From positions 1-62,819 of the forward strand of contig JAGARR010000003.1 of assembly GCA_017622135.1 (NCBI GenBank): a stretch of 62,819 nucleotides of DNA, read 5' to 3'. The notes beneath the pieces were generated by a model. It searched no databases. It was not told the DNA's origin and saw only the letters and a program-made list of their open reading frames with translations. Each line of letters begins with the position of its first letter. Position 1 is the first letter of the stretch. A program made the translations under genes and the position numbers. This DNA comes from Spirochaetaceae bacterium (GTDB lineage Bacteria; Spirochaetota; Spirochaetia; Treponematales; Treponemataceae). Positions 16,012 through 25,754 of this stretch are shown piece by piece.

Positions 16012-16613
16012 AAGCGCTGATTGTATCCGATGCACAGACAGAGGGCATTGCCATCCGCTCCGCACTAGAAGAGGCAGGCTATGACACCATCTGCTACCGC
16101 TGGCTTTTGAAGGCACTAGACAACGTGGAGGAGATTCAACCCCATTTGGTGGTCATCAACGCCGTGGACTATCCCCGCCACTGGAAGGTGATGGTGCAGC
16201 ACATGAAGTGCAGCCTCAGGAGCAATCCCCAGGTGGTGCTGCTGACTCCCCCCGACTTTGACGACGAGGAGGCGGAGAAGGCCCAGTTGCTGGAGGTGCG
16301 GGGCTGCATCACCGGCACAAACAAGAAGAATCTGGAACGCCTGCAGCAGCTGATTCAGGAGGAGGGTATATTTTCCCCCGTCCAAGCCCATCAGGCTAAG
16401 ATCCTGTTCATCCATCCCCAGGAAGGAATCCTGTACAGTGGCCAGCTCATCGAGCGCCAGGACGACTACTACAACCTGGTTCCCGACCGCCCCGTCCACC
16501 TGAACAGTGGAGACTGTATCACCGACGGATCCCTGAAAACCACCGGTGGTATCAGGAGCATCCAAGCCCAGGTGATGGAAAACAAGCCAGAGCTCGTGCT
16601 GGCCATGAACTGA
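16008..16613 (+). CDS. Receiver-like protein with PilZ-like C-terminus
   Basis: 201 residues. The first 115 have the alternating pattern of a response-regulator receiver (MKALIVSDAQTEG, HLVVINAVDYP, QVVLLTPPD), but the phospho-acceptor region reads INAVD, so it may be a pseudo-receiver. The last 80 (ILFIHPQEGILYSGQLIE...) resemble PilZ-like barrels that bind cyclic di-GMP, without the clear RxxxR motif. It starts in a 4-nt overlap with the secreted protein gene. A cytoplasmic regulator is likely; domain calls are tentative. Confidence 0.6.
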   Translation: MKALIVSDAQTEGIAIRSALEEAGYDTICYRWLLKALDNVEEIQPHLVVINAVDYPRHWKVMVQHMKCSLRSNPQVVLLTPPDFDDEEAEKAQLLEVRGCITGTNKKNLERLQQLIQEEGIFSPVQAHQAKILFIHPQEGILYSGQLIERQDDYYNLVPDRPVHLNSGDCITDGSLKTTGGIRSIQAQVMENKPELVLAMN

Positions 16614-16635
16614 CAATCCCCAAGAGAACAACAAG

Positions 16636-16668
16636 CTGGTTCGGATACACCCCGAACCAGTTTTTTTT
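16636..16668 (+). terminator. Rho-independent terminator
   Basis: Perfect 9-bp stem CTGGTTCGG/CCGAACCAG with a 7-nt loop, then eight T. It ends the 15061-16613 operon. Confidence 0.92.
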
Positions 16669-16717
16669 GCGGAAACAATCCCCCACCCTTGAATTGACAT
16701 GACCAACACCAAACAAC

Positions 16718-16746
16718 TTGCGGGAACACTGGAGTTGGTGTATAAT
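16718..16746 (+). promoter_or_regulatory. Promoter of the GNAT gene
   Basis: TTGCGG (16718-16723), a 17-nt spacer, and TATAAT (16741-16746). The start of transcription is expected near 16753, about 130 nt before the chosen start codon. Confidence 0.7.
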
Positions 16747-16886
16747 GTGTACATGACAACGACAGAAACCTGTTGTCACGATCCAGTTCGTTTACAACTA
16801 GGGTTACCGTGATGCCAGCACTAGACCGTGCGGTTTACAACGATAAATCCCATACTGGATGGCAGCAAGTGACACTAGATGAAAAA

Positions 16887-17447
16887 ATGCAGGTACGTAA
16901 AACACAGCTACAAGACCTAGAGGAGGTGCTGGACATCTATCAGCAGGCACGGGACTTTATGAAGGAGACTGGAAACCCTTTCCAGTGGGGAGAATCCTGG
17001 CCACCGAGTCATTTGATTGAGGAGGATATTCTCCAGCAAAAAAGCTACGTCTGTGTGGAAAGCCTACCTCCTACAGCAGATACCTCTGCGACAGAGGCTG
17101 TGGTGGCTGTATTCTTTCTGGAGATGGCCGACGACCCCACCTATCGCCAGATATATCAGGGCCAATGGATTGAGCCACAGCAGCCCTACGGTGTGGTTCA
17201 CCGCCTCGCAAGCTCCCGAAGTGTGCGGGGAGCAGCCACCTTTTGCCTGCAATGGGCTCTGAAGCAGTGTGGCAACATCCGCATCGATACCCACCAGGCG
17301 AACCTGCCCATGCGGAACCTACTGCAAAAGCTAGGCTATCATTACTGTGGCGTCATCCACACTCACGATGGCACACCACGCCTAGCCTACCAGCAGGTAA
17401 GAAAAAAAACTGGCCATAAGACCAGCTTCTGCAATAAATCCATATAA
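16887..17447 (+). CDS. GNAT-family N-acetyltransferase
   Basis: 186 residues beginning MQVRKTQLQDLEEVLDIY, the usual start of GNAT enzymes of the type that has GNPFQW..SWPP in the first third. HRLASS...RGAATFCLQWAL lies in the acetyl-CoA region, and NLPMRNLLQKLGYHYCGVI in the C-terminal part. It transfers an acetyl group from acetyl-CoA; the acceptor is unknown. The frame is open upstream to a possible ATG at 16812 or TTG at 16773. The downstream ATG was preferred because the family begins there, although no strong ribosome site is visible. Its 3' end contains a terminator for the opposite strand. Confidence 0.75.
   Translation: MQVRKTQLQDLEEVLDIYQQARDFMKETGNPFQWGESWPPSHLIEEDILQQKSYVCVESLPPTADTSATEAVVAVFFLEMADDPTYRQIYQGQWIEPQQPYGVVHRLASSRSVRGAATFCLQWALKQCGNIRIDTHQANLPMRNLLQKLGYHYCGVIHTHDGTPRLAYQQVRKKTGHKTSFCNKSI
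17401..17426 (-). terminator. Minus-strand terminator inside the end of the GNAT gene
   Basis: On the minus strand GCTGGTC-TTAT-GGCCAGT (7 bp, two G-U pairs) is followed by about eight T. It serves the zinc-ribbon/fmdB pair and lies within the coding end of the convergent GNAT gene. Confidence 0.6.
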
Positions 17448-17458
17448 ACCTAAGAATG

Positions 17459-17806
17459 CTAGATATTTCCCAGATAGAAGAACACCCCAACCACAGCACC
17501 CACCAGCACCAAGGTAGTGATGATATAAATCCAGATTGGCAGACGCTCATCTCTATGAACAGCCCCTTTTCTCTGTCCCTTCTTCTTATTTTTTGACCCA
17601 GAGCTTGGGATACCGAATCCAGACAAGTCCATGGCATAACCGCACTGGGGACAGCCCGACTTGAACTGGGAGGGCTCGCCCATCATGCCACAATGGGGGC
17701 AACGGATTGAGGCAAAGAAATGACCGCAGCGAGCGCAGACCTTATCGTCACGCCCCACCTCGGCATTGCAATTCTCACAGAAAAAACGGGCTGTCTGCTT
17801 TTTCAC
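17459..17806 (-). CDS. Small zinc-ribbon protein with C-terminal membrane helix
   Basis: 115 residues from a GTG start. Two zinc ribbons (FCENCN..VCARCGHFF and RCPHCG..GCPQCG) are followed by a basic linker rich in Lys and Ser. A C-terminal transmembrane helix (WIYIITTLVLVGAVVGVFFYL) would tail-anchor the protein with the ribbons in the cytoplasm. It follows the fmdB gene by 6 nt. Function unknown. It is similar in design, though not in sequence, to the zinc-ribbon proteins at the left end of the window. Confidence 0.75.
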   Translation of the reverse strand: MKKQTARFFCENCNAEVGRDDKVCARCGHFFASIRCPHCGMMGEPSQFKSGCPQCGYAMDLSGFGIPSSGSKNKKKGQRKGAVHRDERLPIWIYIITTLVLVGAVVGVFFYLGNI

Positions 17807-17812
17807 TGTACC

Positions 17813-18037
17813 CTACCCCTTGCAAGACGAACAGGATCCACCACAGCTGTGAGCGGACTTGGAAGAATCGTTGACATAAAATCCAGAGCCTTGGAAGGAA
17901 ATGCCAATCCCACCACTGAGCACACGACGGATGGACTTGCCACACTCAGGACAGATTTTCAGAGGGTCGTCCACCATCTTCTGGACAACCTCAAAACGAT
18001 GTTTACATGTCTCACATTCATACTCGTATGTTGGCAT
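17813..18037 (-). CDS. FmdB-family zinc-ribbon protein
   Basis: 74 residues: MPTYEYECETCKHRFE is the hallmark start of the FmdB/CxxC_CXXC_SSSS family, with ICPECG completing the ribbon. The tail is Gly/Ser/Cys-rich (SCGGSCSSCKG). The family is named after a putative regulator of formamidase genes, but its role in most bacteria is unclear. GAGG stands before ATG 18035-18037; the longer upstream frame lacks a site. It is transcribed with the membrane zinc-ribbon gene behind it. Confidence 0.9.
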   Translation of the reverse strand: MPTYEYECETCKHRFEVVQKMVDDPLKICPECGKSIRRVLSGGIGISFQGSGFYVNDSSKSAHSCGGSCSSCKG

Positions 18038-18056
18038 ACTCACCTCAAAACTTTTG

Positions 18057-18084
18057 GACACAGGCTCTCGGGAGAACCTGTGTC
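18057..18084 (-). promoter_or_regulatory. Stem-loop in the fmdB leader
   Basis: An 8-bp stem GACACAGG/CCTGTGTC with an inner CTC/GAG pair fills the predicted 5' leader between the fmdB promoter and its ribosome site. It has no T-run, so it is more likely a stabilising or regulatory hairpin than a terminator. Confidence 0.5.
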
Positions 18085-18088
18085 ACAT

Positions 18089-18117
18089 ATAATAAAATTT
18101 TACAAGGATTTTGTCTA
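18089..18117 (-). promoter_or_regulatory. fmdB promoter
   Basis: TAGACA (18112-18117), 17 nt, and TATTAT (18089-18094) on the minus strand, placed directly after the clpB stop codon. Confidence 0.6.
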
Positions 18118-18121
18118 TATA

Positions 18122-20737
18122 CTATGAGAAAATAAGACAGCCTCCCCCCACCGATACATCCTCAGGCCCCACCGAAGAGTCCACGTGAATGACGTTGCCC
18201 TCCATAAACCTTCCTGACAACAGCTCCTTGGCCAAGGGGTTCTCCAGGTAGGTCTGGATGGCCCGCTTCACCGGTCGGGCGCCGAAGAGGGGATCATATC
18301 CCACCTCCGCCAGGAAGGCAATGGCCTTGTCAGACACCTCAAGGTGGAGGCGCCGATCCTCCAGACGGCGGGCCACCCGCTGCAGCTGACCACGGACAAT
18401 GCCCTGGATGCAGTCCTTGCTCAGACGGCGGAACATCACCATCTCGTCGATGCGGTTCAGGAACTCAGGCCGGAAGGTTGACTTCAGCAGCATATCAATC
18501 TGAGGGCGAATCTCCTCCATTTTTGCCGCCGTGTCAGCGTCAAGAATCAGGTCGGAGCCCAGGTTGCTGGTCATGATGATGATGGTGTTCTTGAAGTCCA
18601 CGATGCGCCCCTGGCCGTCGGTGAGGCGGCCGTCATCCAGCACCTGCAGCAGCACATTGAACACGTCGGGGTGGGCCTTCTCCACCTCGTCAAAGAGGAC
18701 GACGCTGTAGGGCCTGCGACGCACCGCCTCGGTGAGCTGGCCGCCCTCGTCGTAGCCCACATAGCCGGGAGGCGCACCAATCAAGCGGCTGACGCTGAAT
18801 TTCTCCATGTACTCGCTCATGTCGATGCGGGTCAGGGATTTCTCGTCATTGAACAGGAAGTCCGCCATGGTCTTGGCCAACTCCGTCTTTCCCACACCGG
18901 TGGGCCCGATGAACAGGAAGCTTCCCAGAGGGCGGTTTTCGTCTGAGAGGCCCGCCCTGTTGCGGCGGATTGCATCCGCCACCACAGACACTGCCTCATC
19001 CTGTCCCACCACCCGCTGGTGCAGCACATCCTCCAACTCCAGATACTTCTGCCGCTCCCCCGCCAGCATCTTGCTGACAGGAATCCCGGTCCAGGTGGAC
19101 ACCACACGGGCAATGTCCTCCTCGGACACCTCCTGCCGCAGCAGACGCTGGGATTCCGAGTCGGACTTCTGGGTCTCCTCCCGGCGGGCCACCGCTGCCT
19201 CCAGCTCCTTCTCTATCTGGGGAATGCGTCCATACTTTATCTCCGCCGCCTTGTCGTAGTTGCCCTCACGAGTGTAGCGGGTCTCATCAATACGAAGCTG
19301 CTCCAGCTCCTCCTTCAGACGGCGAGTCTCGTCAATCTCCCGCTTCTCGTTCTCCCATTGAAGCCGCATGGCATCACGACGGCTGGTAAGCTCCGCCAAG
19401 TCCTTCTCCAGCTTGGCCAGCCGCTCCTTGGAGGCAGCATCACTCTCCTTGGACAGGGCCTGCTTCTCAATGGACAATTGCAGCACCTTGCGCTCCACCT
19501 GATCCAGCTCCGTGGGCTGGCTCTCTATCTCCATCTTCAGCCGGCTGGCCGCCTCGTCCACCAGGTCAATGGCCTTGTCCGGCAGGAAGCGGTTGGTGAT
19601 GTATCGGTTGGAAAGGACGGCGGCGGCCACCAGGGCATCATCCCGGATGCGGACACCGTGGTGCACCTCGTACTTTTCCTGCAAGCCACGCAGGATGGCG
19701 ATGGAATCCTCCACCGTGGGCTCGGCGCAGTACACCTGCTGGAAGCGGCGCTCCAGAGCCGCATCCTTTTCTATATATTTACGGTACTCATCCAAGGTGG
19801 TGGCACCGATTGCCCGCAGCTCCCCACGGGCCAAGGCAGGCTTCAGCAGGTTGGAGGCATCCATGGAGCCCTCCGAGGCCCCCGCACCCACCAGGGTATG
19901 CAGCTCGTCGATGAAGAGGATGATGCGGCCCTCGGACTTCTGCACCTCGTTGATCACCGCCTTCAGCCGCTCCTCGAACTCACCCCGGAACTTGGCCCCC
20001 GCCACCAGTGCTCCTAGGTCCAAGGACAGAAGCCGCTTGTTGGCAAGGCTTTCCGGCACGTCACCTGAGACAATGCGGCGGGCCAGTCCCTCCACAATGG
20101 CGGTCTTTCCCACACCCGGCTCTCCGATGAGGACGGGATTGTTCTTGGTGCGGCGGGAAAGGACCTGCATCACCCGGCGAATCTCCTCGTCACGGCCAAT
20201 CACCGGGTCAATCTTCTCCTGGCGAGCCAAGGCAGTGAGATCACGGCAGTACTTCTCCAGGGACTGCATGGTAGCCTCCGGGTCCTGGCTGGTAATCCGC
20301 TGGTTTCCCCGCACAGCCTTCAGCGCCTCCATGATGGAGTCCTTGGTGATTCCATTTTCCTTCAGCAGGCGGCCGCAGCGACCGTCGGAGTCGGCAATGG
20401 CGATAAAGATATGCTCTGTAGATAGATACTGGTCCTTGAGACTGTCGGCAACCTTGGCAGCCTTGGCAAGAATCTTGGCCGCCTCACCGGACATGGAAAT
20501 CTGGGCCGCACCGCTAATGCGGGGATACGTGTCCAAAAGCTTCTGGGTTTCGTCCATCAGGTGGTTTACAGATCCACCGATGCGCTCAACAAGGGGTGGC
20601 ACCATTCCATCGTCTTGCTGAAGCAAGGCATACAAAAGGTGCTCGGTTCCCACTTCACTGTGGTCATTCTGCTGTGCAATGACACTTGCATCCTGCAGGG
20701 CATTTTGTGCCTTAACGGTATACTGATCGTAGTTCAT
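18122..20737 (-). CDS. clpB: Chaperone ClpB (Hsp100 disaggregase)
   Basis: 871 residues, family length. The Clp N-terminal repeats come first, then AAA-1 with Walker A GEPGVGKT and [13 protein letters not shown]. The coiled-coil M-domain (about 400-530) and AAA-2 with [12 protein letters not shown] and the LNRIDEMV arginine-finger region follow. It forms hexamers that pull proteins out of aggregates with DnaK. It has no Shine-Dalgarno; a promoter -10 ends 6 nt before the ATG, so the mRNA may be leaderless. No CIRCE-like operator was seen. Confidence 0.97.
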   Translation of the reverse strand: MNYDQYTVKAQNALQDASVIAQQNDHSEVGTEHLLYALLQQDDGMVPPLVERIGGSVNHLMDETQKLLDTYPRISGAAQISMSGEAAKILAKAAKVADSLKDQYLSTEHIFIAIADSDGRCGRLLKENGITKDSIMEALKAVRGNQRITSQDPEATMQSLEKYCRDLTALARQEKIDPVIGRDEEIRRVMQVLSRRTKNNPVLIGEPGVGKTAIVEGLARRIVSGDVPESLANKRLLSLDLGALVAGAKFRGEFEERLKAVINEVQKSEGRIILFIDELHTLVGAGASEGSMDASNLLKPALARGELRAIGATTLDEYRKYIEKDAALERRFQQVYCAEPTVEDSIAILRGLQEKYEVHHGVRIRDDALVAAAVLSNRYITNRFLPDKAIDLVDEAASRLKMEIESQPTELDQVERKVLQLSIEKQALSKESDAASKERLAKLEKDLAELTSRRDAMRLQWENEKREIDETRRLKEELEQLRIDETRYTREGNYDKAAEIKYGRIPQIEKELEAAVARREETQKSDSESQRLLRQEVSEEDIARVVSTWTGIPVSKMLAGERQKYLELEDVLHQRVVGQDEAVSVVADAIRRNRAGLSDENRPLGSFLFIGPTGVGKTELAKTMADFLFNDEKSLTRIDMSEYMEKFSVSRLIGAPPGYVGYDEGGQLTEAVRRRPYSVVLFDEVEKAHPDVFNVLLQVLDDGRLTDGQGRIVDFKNTIIIMTSNLGSDLILDADTAAKMEEIRPQIDMLLKSTFRPEFLNRIDEMVMFRRLSKDCIQGIVRGQLQRVARRLEDRRLHLEVSDKAIAFLAEVGYDPLFGARPVKRAIQTYLENPLAKELLSGRFMEGNVIHVDSSVGPEDVSVGGGCLIFS

Positions 20738-20743
20738 ACTACA

Positions 20744-20772
20744 AAAATAAGAAGGAATGGAAGAAAAAACAA
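20744..20772 (-). promoter_or_regulatory. clpB promoter, leaderless arrangement
   Basis: TTGTTT (20767-20772), 17 nt, and TATTTT (20744-20749) on the minus strand; only 6 nt separate the -10 from the ATG. Confidence 0.5.
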
Positions 20773-20871
20773 GGGAATGAAAAAGATGAAAAAAAATTTT
20801 TTGAACAGAATGCAGAAGGCAGACAGACTCACGTCCCTCTTCCTTCTTCAGCCCTTGAGTCCCACGTACAG

Positions 20872-21954
20872 CTACTCTTCCTCAGCCTGGTCCTGTCCGC
20901 CGTACTCGCAGCGCACATCATGGAGTGAGGCATGCTCAATGAGCTCCAGATTCCGCTTCTTGATGCGGCGATACAGCCTGATTTCACCAGTTCCAGAGGA
21001 ACCACCCAGCACCTGTAGCTCCGACTTTGCATTGCTGGGACAGATGTAGGAGCGAACCATCATGTCCCTGGAGTCACAGAACACATCGATGTCCAGCAAA
21101 TATTGCCGGTAGGGTACACTGACCGTCCAGTGGAGCTTGTTGTCCAGAGCCACGCAGCCAAAGTTAGGATTGTTCTTCACCCGTGGACGAGCCAGCTTGA
21201 TGTCTCCAATCTCGGAATACAAGGCGAAAGAATTGTTGTAGATACCCTGCACTGCAAAGGATGCGTTCACCAGGGGCTTTCCGGTGATGATGCTGCTTAG
21301 ATGAGAACAGGACAGATGGAAGAAGGGATAGGGATAGTCCTTGCCCCACAGCTTGTCCACAAAGCCAAAGGAGGAGCCGGGAACCACCTCATACGTCTCG
21401 GAGCAGAACCTCATCTCACCAGAGAACAAGGCTCGTATGGCGGGACTTCCCCAGTACATATCCTTCTGCATCCTTCCGGGAAAGAAGTGGCAAAGACGCT
21501 CCACCTTCAGTCGCCAGGAGGCATTTTTTCCGTCCTCACGCATGTTTCCCGACAGCTCCTCCCCCTCAAGATGAAAGATTCCCTCGGCAATGTCCATGAA
21601 CTTGGAGTTCAACGTGAAACTGCTGGAGGGAAGGAATTTCTGAACAACCTCCCCTCCAAAACCGTACCTCCCTACCCGTAGGGATACATAGGAATGCAGG
21701 CTCGGTTCCTCCTGGGGAAGGAAAAGCTGGCTTTCGTCCTTGAATTCAGGAATGGCATGGAGGTCGGACCAGACGACCTCATCAGGGGAGAGACTAGGGT
21801 TGATGATGTACAATTCAATGAAAAAAGAAGCCTTTTCGCCGGTATCCCTGTTCTGAGCGTTGAACACATACCGCCATCGGACAAAACCAGATTTTTTTAT
21901 TGAGCTGCGTAATGGACTTAATTCCAATTTATAACTTGCGTGCAAAGCCGACAT
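20872..21954 (-). CDS. Tocopherol-cyclase-like (lipocalin-type) protein
   Basis: 360 residues, no signal peptide. The sequence has the two-lipocalin pattern of the tocopherol cyclase-like/Svf1-like group found in Treponema and Clostridia: [17 protein letters not shown] near the start, [37 protein letters not shown] in the middle and [18 protein letters not shown] near the end. Plant tocopherol cyclase chemistry is not implied; a lipid-binding or hydrophobic-ligand role is more likely. GGGGA lies before the ATG. It stands alone between clpB and a small gene. Confidence 0.65.
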   Translation of the reverse strand: MSALHASYKLELSPLRSSIKKSGFVRWRYVFNAQNRDTGEKASFFIELYIINPSLSPDEVVWSDLHAIPEFKDESQLFLPQEEPSLHSYVSLRVGRYGFGGEVVQKFLPSSSFTLNSKFMDIAEGIFHLEGEELSGNMREDGKNASWRLKVERLCHFFPGRMQKDMYWGSPAIRALFSGEMRFCSETYEVVPGSSFGFVDKLWGKDYPYPFFHLSCSHLSSIITGKPLVNASFAVQGIYNNSFALYSEIGDIKLARPRVKNNPNFGCVALDNKLHWTVSVPYRQYLLDIDVFCDSRDMMVRSYICPSNAKSELQVLGGSSGTGEIRLYRRIKKRNLELIEHASLHDVRCEYGGQDQAEEE

Positions 21955-22034
21955 ATCCCCAAATCCCTCATCGATCTTACAAATAGGTCTTCAGTAGACT
22001 ATCGGCAGTTCGCACCCACAAGTTTAATCAATCG

Positions 22035-22247
22035 CTATAACATCTTGTCAAGAGACGCTGAGACATCGGCCTGTTCCAGAGGAAAAATCTCGTTCAGGAA
22101 TTCAAAGCAGTCCATGGCAGAGCGCTGGATATGCTCGAACCAAATGGTATACAGCTCGTTCTCGATGGCACTAGGATAGGGGGCACCCTGCACATCGGAC
22201 ACAAGCTTCCTCATCATGCCAACGCATTCCCGCAGTTTGGAATCCAT
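22035..22247 (-). CDS. Small helical protein after the M16 peptidase
   Basis: 70 residues, all predicted helical (LRECVGMMRKLVSDVQ, AIENELYTIWFEHIQRSAMD), acidic, no cysteine pairs or membrane segment. It starts at ATG 22247 with GGAG 5 nt upstream; GTG 22253 is an alternative without proper spacing. It begins 9 nt after the stop of the M16 gene, so the two share an mRNA. Function is not recognised. Confidence 0.7.
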   Translation of the reverse strand: MDSKLRECVGMMRKLVSDVQGAPYPSAIENELYTIWFEHIQRSAMDCFEFLNEIFPLEQADVSASLDKML

Positions 22248-22256
22248 AACCACTCC

Positions 22257-25200
22257 TTACCGTATGTTTTCATTCATTATATTGATTTGAAGAACTGTAC
22301 TCCAGTCCTGCAAATCATCATCCTTGACATCCTTCCCGTTGACCACCACAGCCTGACGGTGATGTGCATCATAGGACTCCAACAGGTACTGGGCAGCCTG
22401 ACGAATCTCCTCTGGCCGTGCACTCAGCAGCAGCTCAAGCTTTTTCTGCTTGATCTCCTTACTGTAGCCATACAGATACCGCAGGAAGGCTACACTGCCC
22501 CGTCCCGAAGGACTTTTTGGCTGTACCTCCTTGCTGTAGCAGCCCGTAATCACCCGCTCCAGATCAGCCTCATCCATACAGTCCTGGCCTGCCTGCTCCA
22601 ACACCTGACGGAACACCTGCAGGGAGCGCAGGGGCTTGGGGTCACGATAGGTGGCAAAGGAGAAGGCCCGCTCTGAGGTGTCAGGCCAGGCAAAGGCTCC
22701 GTAGGCCCCACCAACCGTGCGAATCTGCTCCCACAAGGCATTGTTGGTAAGCCAGTGAGACAGGATTCCCTCGTACACGTAGCTGGCCTGGTCATAGCCC
22801 TTGCCCTTACAGGTGGCGGCAGCAAAGCCCACCTGGAAGTCCCCTGGCAGCAGCTCCAGCACTGACGTATTCTGCAGGCTTTGGGGAGTGTCGCTGCTGC
22901 CATTCCCTCCCTTCAGCCACTGGCCCTCCAGCTCGGTCAGGGCGATAAAGGCATCACGATTATCCTTCTGGCGGGGCCTTGGTGGAACAAGACCACAGTC
23001 CCCAATGACCTGCTCCAGCAGGGGCACCGCCACCGCCAGGCTCTCCTGATCCGCCGTGATGTGGGCCACAGTGCCGGACTGACGAATCCTGGTAAAAAGG
23101 GCGGCCAGCTGCCGACCCAATTCCTCCATATCACTATCCACCAGCTTTTTGATGGTGGACAGCTGGGTCAAACCGTTCCAAAGCTCGTCCACCGCCTTGT
23201 TCCTGCTGAAGGAACAGGCACAGCGGGAGCCGGCATAATCATGGCCACTGGGAGCCAGGGATGCCACAAAGTCGTTGCGGTACTCCTTGATGAGGTTGGA
23301 AAGCCGCTCCTTGTCGGAGAAGTTCACCGTCATGAGGTTTTCCTTCATCAGGGTGAGAGCGGACTGGGACTGCTCGTAGAGCATCCGTGCCTTGAAGAAG
23401 AGCCAGTCACGCCCCAGCACCACGTCCTCCACCAGCTGCCCCTGCTGATTACGCATCTGGCAGCCTGGGAATTCGTTCATCATGGCAGAGGTGAACAGGC
23501 TGGCTCCCATGCCCCCTGACTCCAAGGCACTGCGACGGGAAGCCTCCACCCAGCTGGTGTCTCCAAAGCCCACATTGGCAAGAGAGCCGGCCAGGAAGGG
23601 CAGCAAAAGATAGTCCTCTGGCTCCAGCAGGTCCACGGGGAAGCCGAGGTTCACGTACACCACCCCGTTGGTGGCCTCCTGGCTTACAAATACAGGCACG
23701 CCGTTGGGACCTTCCTGCCGTTCCAGCTGGAGGTTGTCCACATCGGTGGAAAGCTCCTTGGGGGAGATGTGGGGCAGCAGAGAAGCGTCCTCGTTTTCCG
23801 AGGCCTGCTGCTGGAAGGCCACCAGCCTCTGATGGCACCCACGAATCTCCTCCACAGTGGTATGCTCCATCAGCCGCTGGACAAGAGCCTGCTCCTGCCG
23901 CTGCATTTGGGCAGCGAAGTCCTGGTGGGGATAGACGGTGACACGGGAGCGATGGGTGTTCTCCAGCAAGAGCCGGGAGATGAGGCCCTCCACATACCCC
24001 TTGTCATTGGCAATCCGCTCCTTGATCCTGGCAAAGGCGGCACGATTTGAGATGGTGTGGAAGGGAGCATGGCCATAGAGCCAGCCACGGAGACAGCGAC
24101 GCATCAGAATGAGAGAAAAGGGCCCGTTGACTCGGCGCACCTCACGCTGGGAAAAGTCCACGGAAAGGATGGCGGCATCAATGTCCTCCTGACGGACACC
24201 CTCCCGCACCATTTTTTCCAGCACGGAACGAATCAGCCGCTCCACCTCCGCCGCCTTGTCACGATGGCAGCCACGGAGTCCCGCAGTCAGCAGCACCCAG
24301 TGCATCTCGCTGTCGATTCCGCAGTTGGGAGCCAGATCCTCTCCCAAGCCCGACTCCAGCAGGGCATGGGACAGGGGGGAACCGTCGTGGCCCATGAGGA
24401 TTTCTGCCAGCAGCACCGTCTCCATGAAACGCTCCGCCGAGGAGGAGTCCCCCAAAAACCAGGTGACGGTGACGATGGAGCCGGATTCCTCGGCAGTCCC
24501 CGGCCCCGGCTTCTCCATCACCACGGATTCTCGGAAGGTGGCTGGCGGCTCCTTCAAGGGGAGCAGGCTCCGAACCGGGGGAACAGGATGGCTGTCGGAG
24601 GAAGGCTCACCCCTCAGGGCCACCAGCTCCTCCAGGGTCTTGTCATAGCAGTCCAAGAAGCGCTGGCAGATGAAGTCAATCTGCTGCCGGGTGGGAATGT
24701 TTCCCGCCAGAAAAAGACGGCAGTTGCCGGGATTGTAGTGGTCACGGTGGAATTTCAGGAAGTCCTGGTAGGACAGCAGGGGAATCTCGCTGGGATCGCC
24801 GCCGGAATCCAGGTCGTAGATGGTGTCGGGAAGGACACTCCGCACCGCCCAATCCCCCGCCACGTTCTCGAAGCTGGAGTAGTTTCCCTTCATCTCGTTG
24901 TACACCACCCCCTGGATGGTGGGCTTGCCCTCAGCGTCAAGCTCCAACCGGTGGCCCTCCTGTCTGAAGGTCCACTCCTCCAGCAAGGGAAAGAACACGG
25001 CATCGCCGTAGACGGCCATCAGGTTGAAGTAGTCAACCCGGGAGATGGAGGCGGCGGGATACACCGTCTTGTCGGAAAAGGTCATGGCATTGAGGAAGGT
25101 CTTGACGCTCTGATTTGCCAGCCGGATGAAGGGGTCCTTCAAAGGATAATTCTTTGAACCACAAAGAACTGAATGCTCAAGGATATGGGCCACACCGGTG

Positions 25201-25400
25201 GAGTTCTGGGGCGGCGTCTTGAAGGCGAAGGCGAAGAGGTTCTCCTCGTCGTCATTCAGAATATGGAAGATTTCCATCCCCGTCTCCTGATGCCGCAACC
25301 AAATCCCCTGGGCCGAAAGCTCTGGCAGGGGCTCCACCTGCAAAACCTCAAAATTCCTGTACACCTCACCCTGCTTCAGGGCCTTTTCTGTTGAATCCAT
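22257..25400 (-). CDS. M16C-family zinc metallopeptidase (presequence protease/insulinase type)
   Basis: 1047 residues. The inverted zinc motif is HILEH (His72, Glu75, His76) in GVAHILEHSVLCGS, with the second Glu in the following helix (SVKTFLNAMT region). Four M16 domains joined by the M16C-associated hinge (about 480-740) give the clam-shell that degrades short unfolded peptides, as in PreP and its bacterial relatives. No signal peptide is seen, so it acts in the cytoplasm. A promoter -10 ends 6 nt before the ATG and no Shine-Dalgarno exists. Confidence 0.93.
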   Translation of the reverse strand: MDSTEKALKQGEVYRNFEVLQVEPLPELSAQGIWLRHQETGMEIFHILNDDEENLFAFAFKTPPQNSTGVAHILEHSVLCGSKNYPLKDPFIRLANQSVKTFLNAMTFSDKTVYPAASISRVDYFNLMAVYGDAVFFPLLEEWTFRQEGHRLELDAEGKPTIQGVVYNEMKGNYSSFENVAGDWAVRSVLPDTIYDLDSGGDPSEIPLLSYQDFLKFHRDHYNPGNCRLFLAGNIPTRQQIDFICQRFLDCYDKTLEELVALRGEPSSDSHPVPPVRSLLPLKEPPATFRESVVMEKPGPGTAEESGSIVTVTWFLGDSSSAERFMETVLLAEILMGHDGSPLSHALLESGLGEDLAPNCGIDSEMHWVLLTAGLRGCHRDKAAEVERLIRSVLEKMVREGVRQEDIDAAILSVDFSQREVRRVNGPFSLILMRRCLRGWLYGHAPFHTISNRAAFARIKERIANDKGYVEGLISRLLLENTHRSRVTVYPHQDFAAQMQRQEQALVQRLMEHTTVEEIRGCHQRLVAFQQQASENEDASLLPHISPKELSTDVDNLQLERQEGPNGVPVFVSQEATNGVVYVNLGFPVDLLEPEDYLLLPFLAGSLANVGFGDTSWVEASRRSALESGGMGASLFTSAMMNEFPGCQMRNQQGQLVEDVVLGRDWLFFKARMLYEQSQSALTLMKENLMTVNFSDKERLSNLIKEYRNDFVASLAPSGHDYAGSRCACSFSRNKAVDELWNGLTQLSTIKKLVDSDMEELGRQLAALFTRIRQSGTVAHITADQESLAVAVPLLEQVIGDCGLVPPRPRQKDNRDAFIALTELEGQWLKGGNGSSDTPQSLQNTSVLELLPGDFQVGFAAATCKGKGYDQASYVYEGILSHWLTNNALWEQIRTVGGAYGAFAWPDTSERAFSFATYRDPKPLRSLQVFRQVLEQAGQDCMDEADLERVITGCYSKEVQPKSPSGRGSVAFLRYLYGYSKEIKQKKLELLLSARPEEIRQAAQYLLESYDAHHRQAVVVNGKDVKDDDLQDWSTVLQINIMNENIR

Positions 25401-25406
25401 CTTTTA

Positions 25407-25435
25407 TTTATAGTCCATGTTCAGCATTTTTTCAA
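25407..25435 (-). promoter_or_regulatory. M16 peptidase promoter, leaderless arrangement
   Basis: TTGAAA (25430-25435), 17 nt, and TATAAA (25407-25412) on the minus strand; 6 nt to the ATG. Confidence 0.7.
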
Positions 25436-25518
25436 GGAGGCAGAAGGCCCCTTCATGGAATAGTACCTCGTCCGGCCCTTTCAAAAAGTTTCATGGTAGT
25501 TTTACCAGTGAAACTTTT

Positions 25519-25584
25519 GTTTCACAGTACAAAACTTTTTGTTTCACAGTGCAAAACCTTTTGTTTCACAGTACAAAACCTTTT
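25519..25584. repeat. 22-bp tandem repeat, three copies
   Basis: Units 25519-25540, 25541-25562 and 25563-25584 (GTTTCACAGTACAAAACCTT plus TT, one or two substitutions each). They lie in the 25401-25753 region between the divergent M16 and leucine promoters. That region otherwise shows only the M16 promoter and no credible gene. Confidence 0.9.
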
Positions 25585-25718
25585 GCAGTAGTTGAAGCAG
25601 CTGTTCCTTTCTCCTGTTTGCCAGTATGGTCTCCCAGCATCTCAGGTGATTGGAAACCCTTTTCAATGGGGAAGCCCAGTGTACGGCTTGCCCCATACTT
25701 TGAGCGCCGCAAGACTTG

Positions 25719-25747
25719 TTGACAAGGAGCCACAAGCTGGCTATAAT
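25719..25747 (+). promoter_or_regulatory. Consensus promoter of the leuA leader
   Basis: TTGACA (25719-25724), exactly 17 nt, and TATAAT (25742-25747): a perfect sigma-70 promoter. It is 7 nt from the ATG of the leader peptide. Confidence 0.9.
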
Positions 25748-25754
25748 CGTTTCC

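Noticed and set aside
25519..25584. Possible CRISPR array
   Set aside because: Repeats are directly adjacent with no spacers and no cas genes are present.
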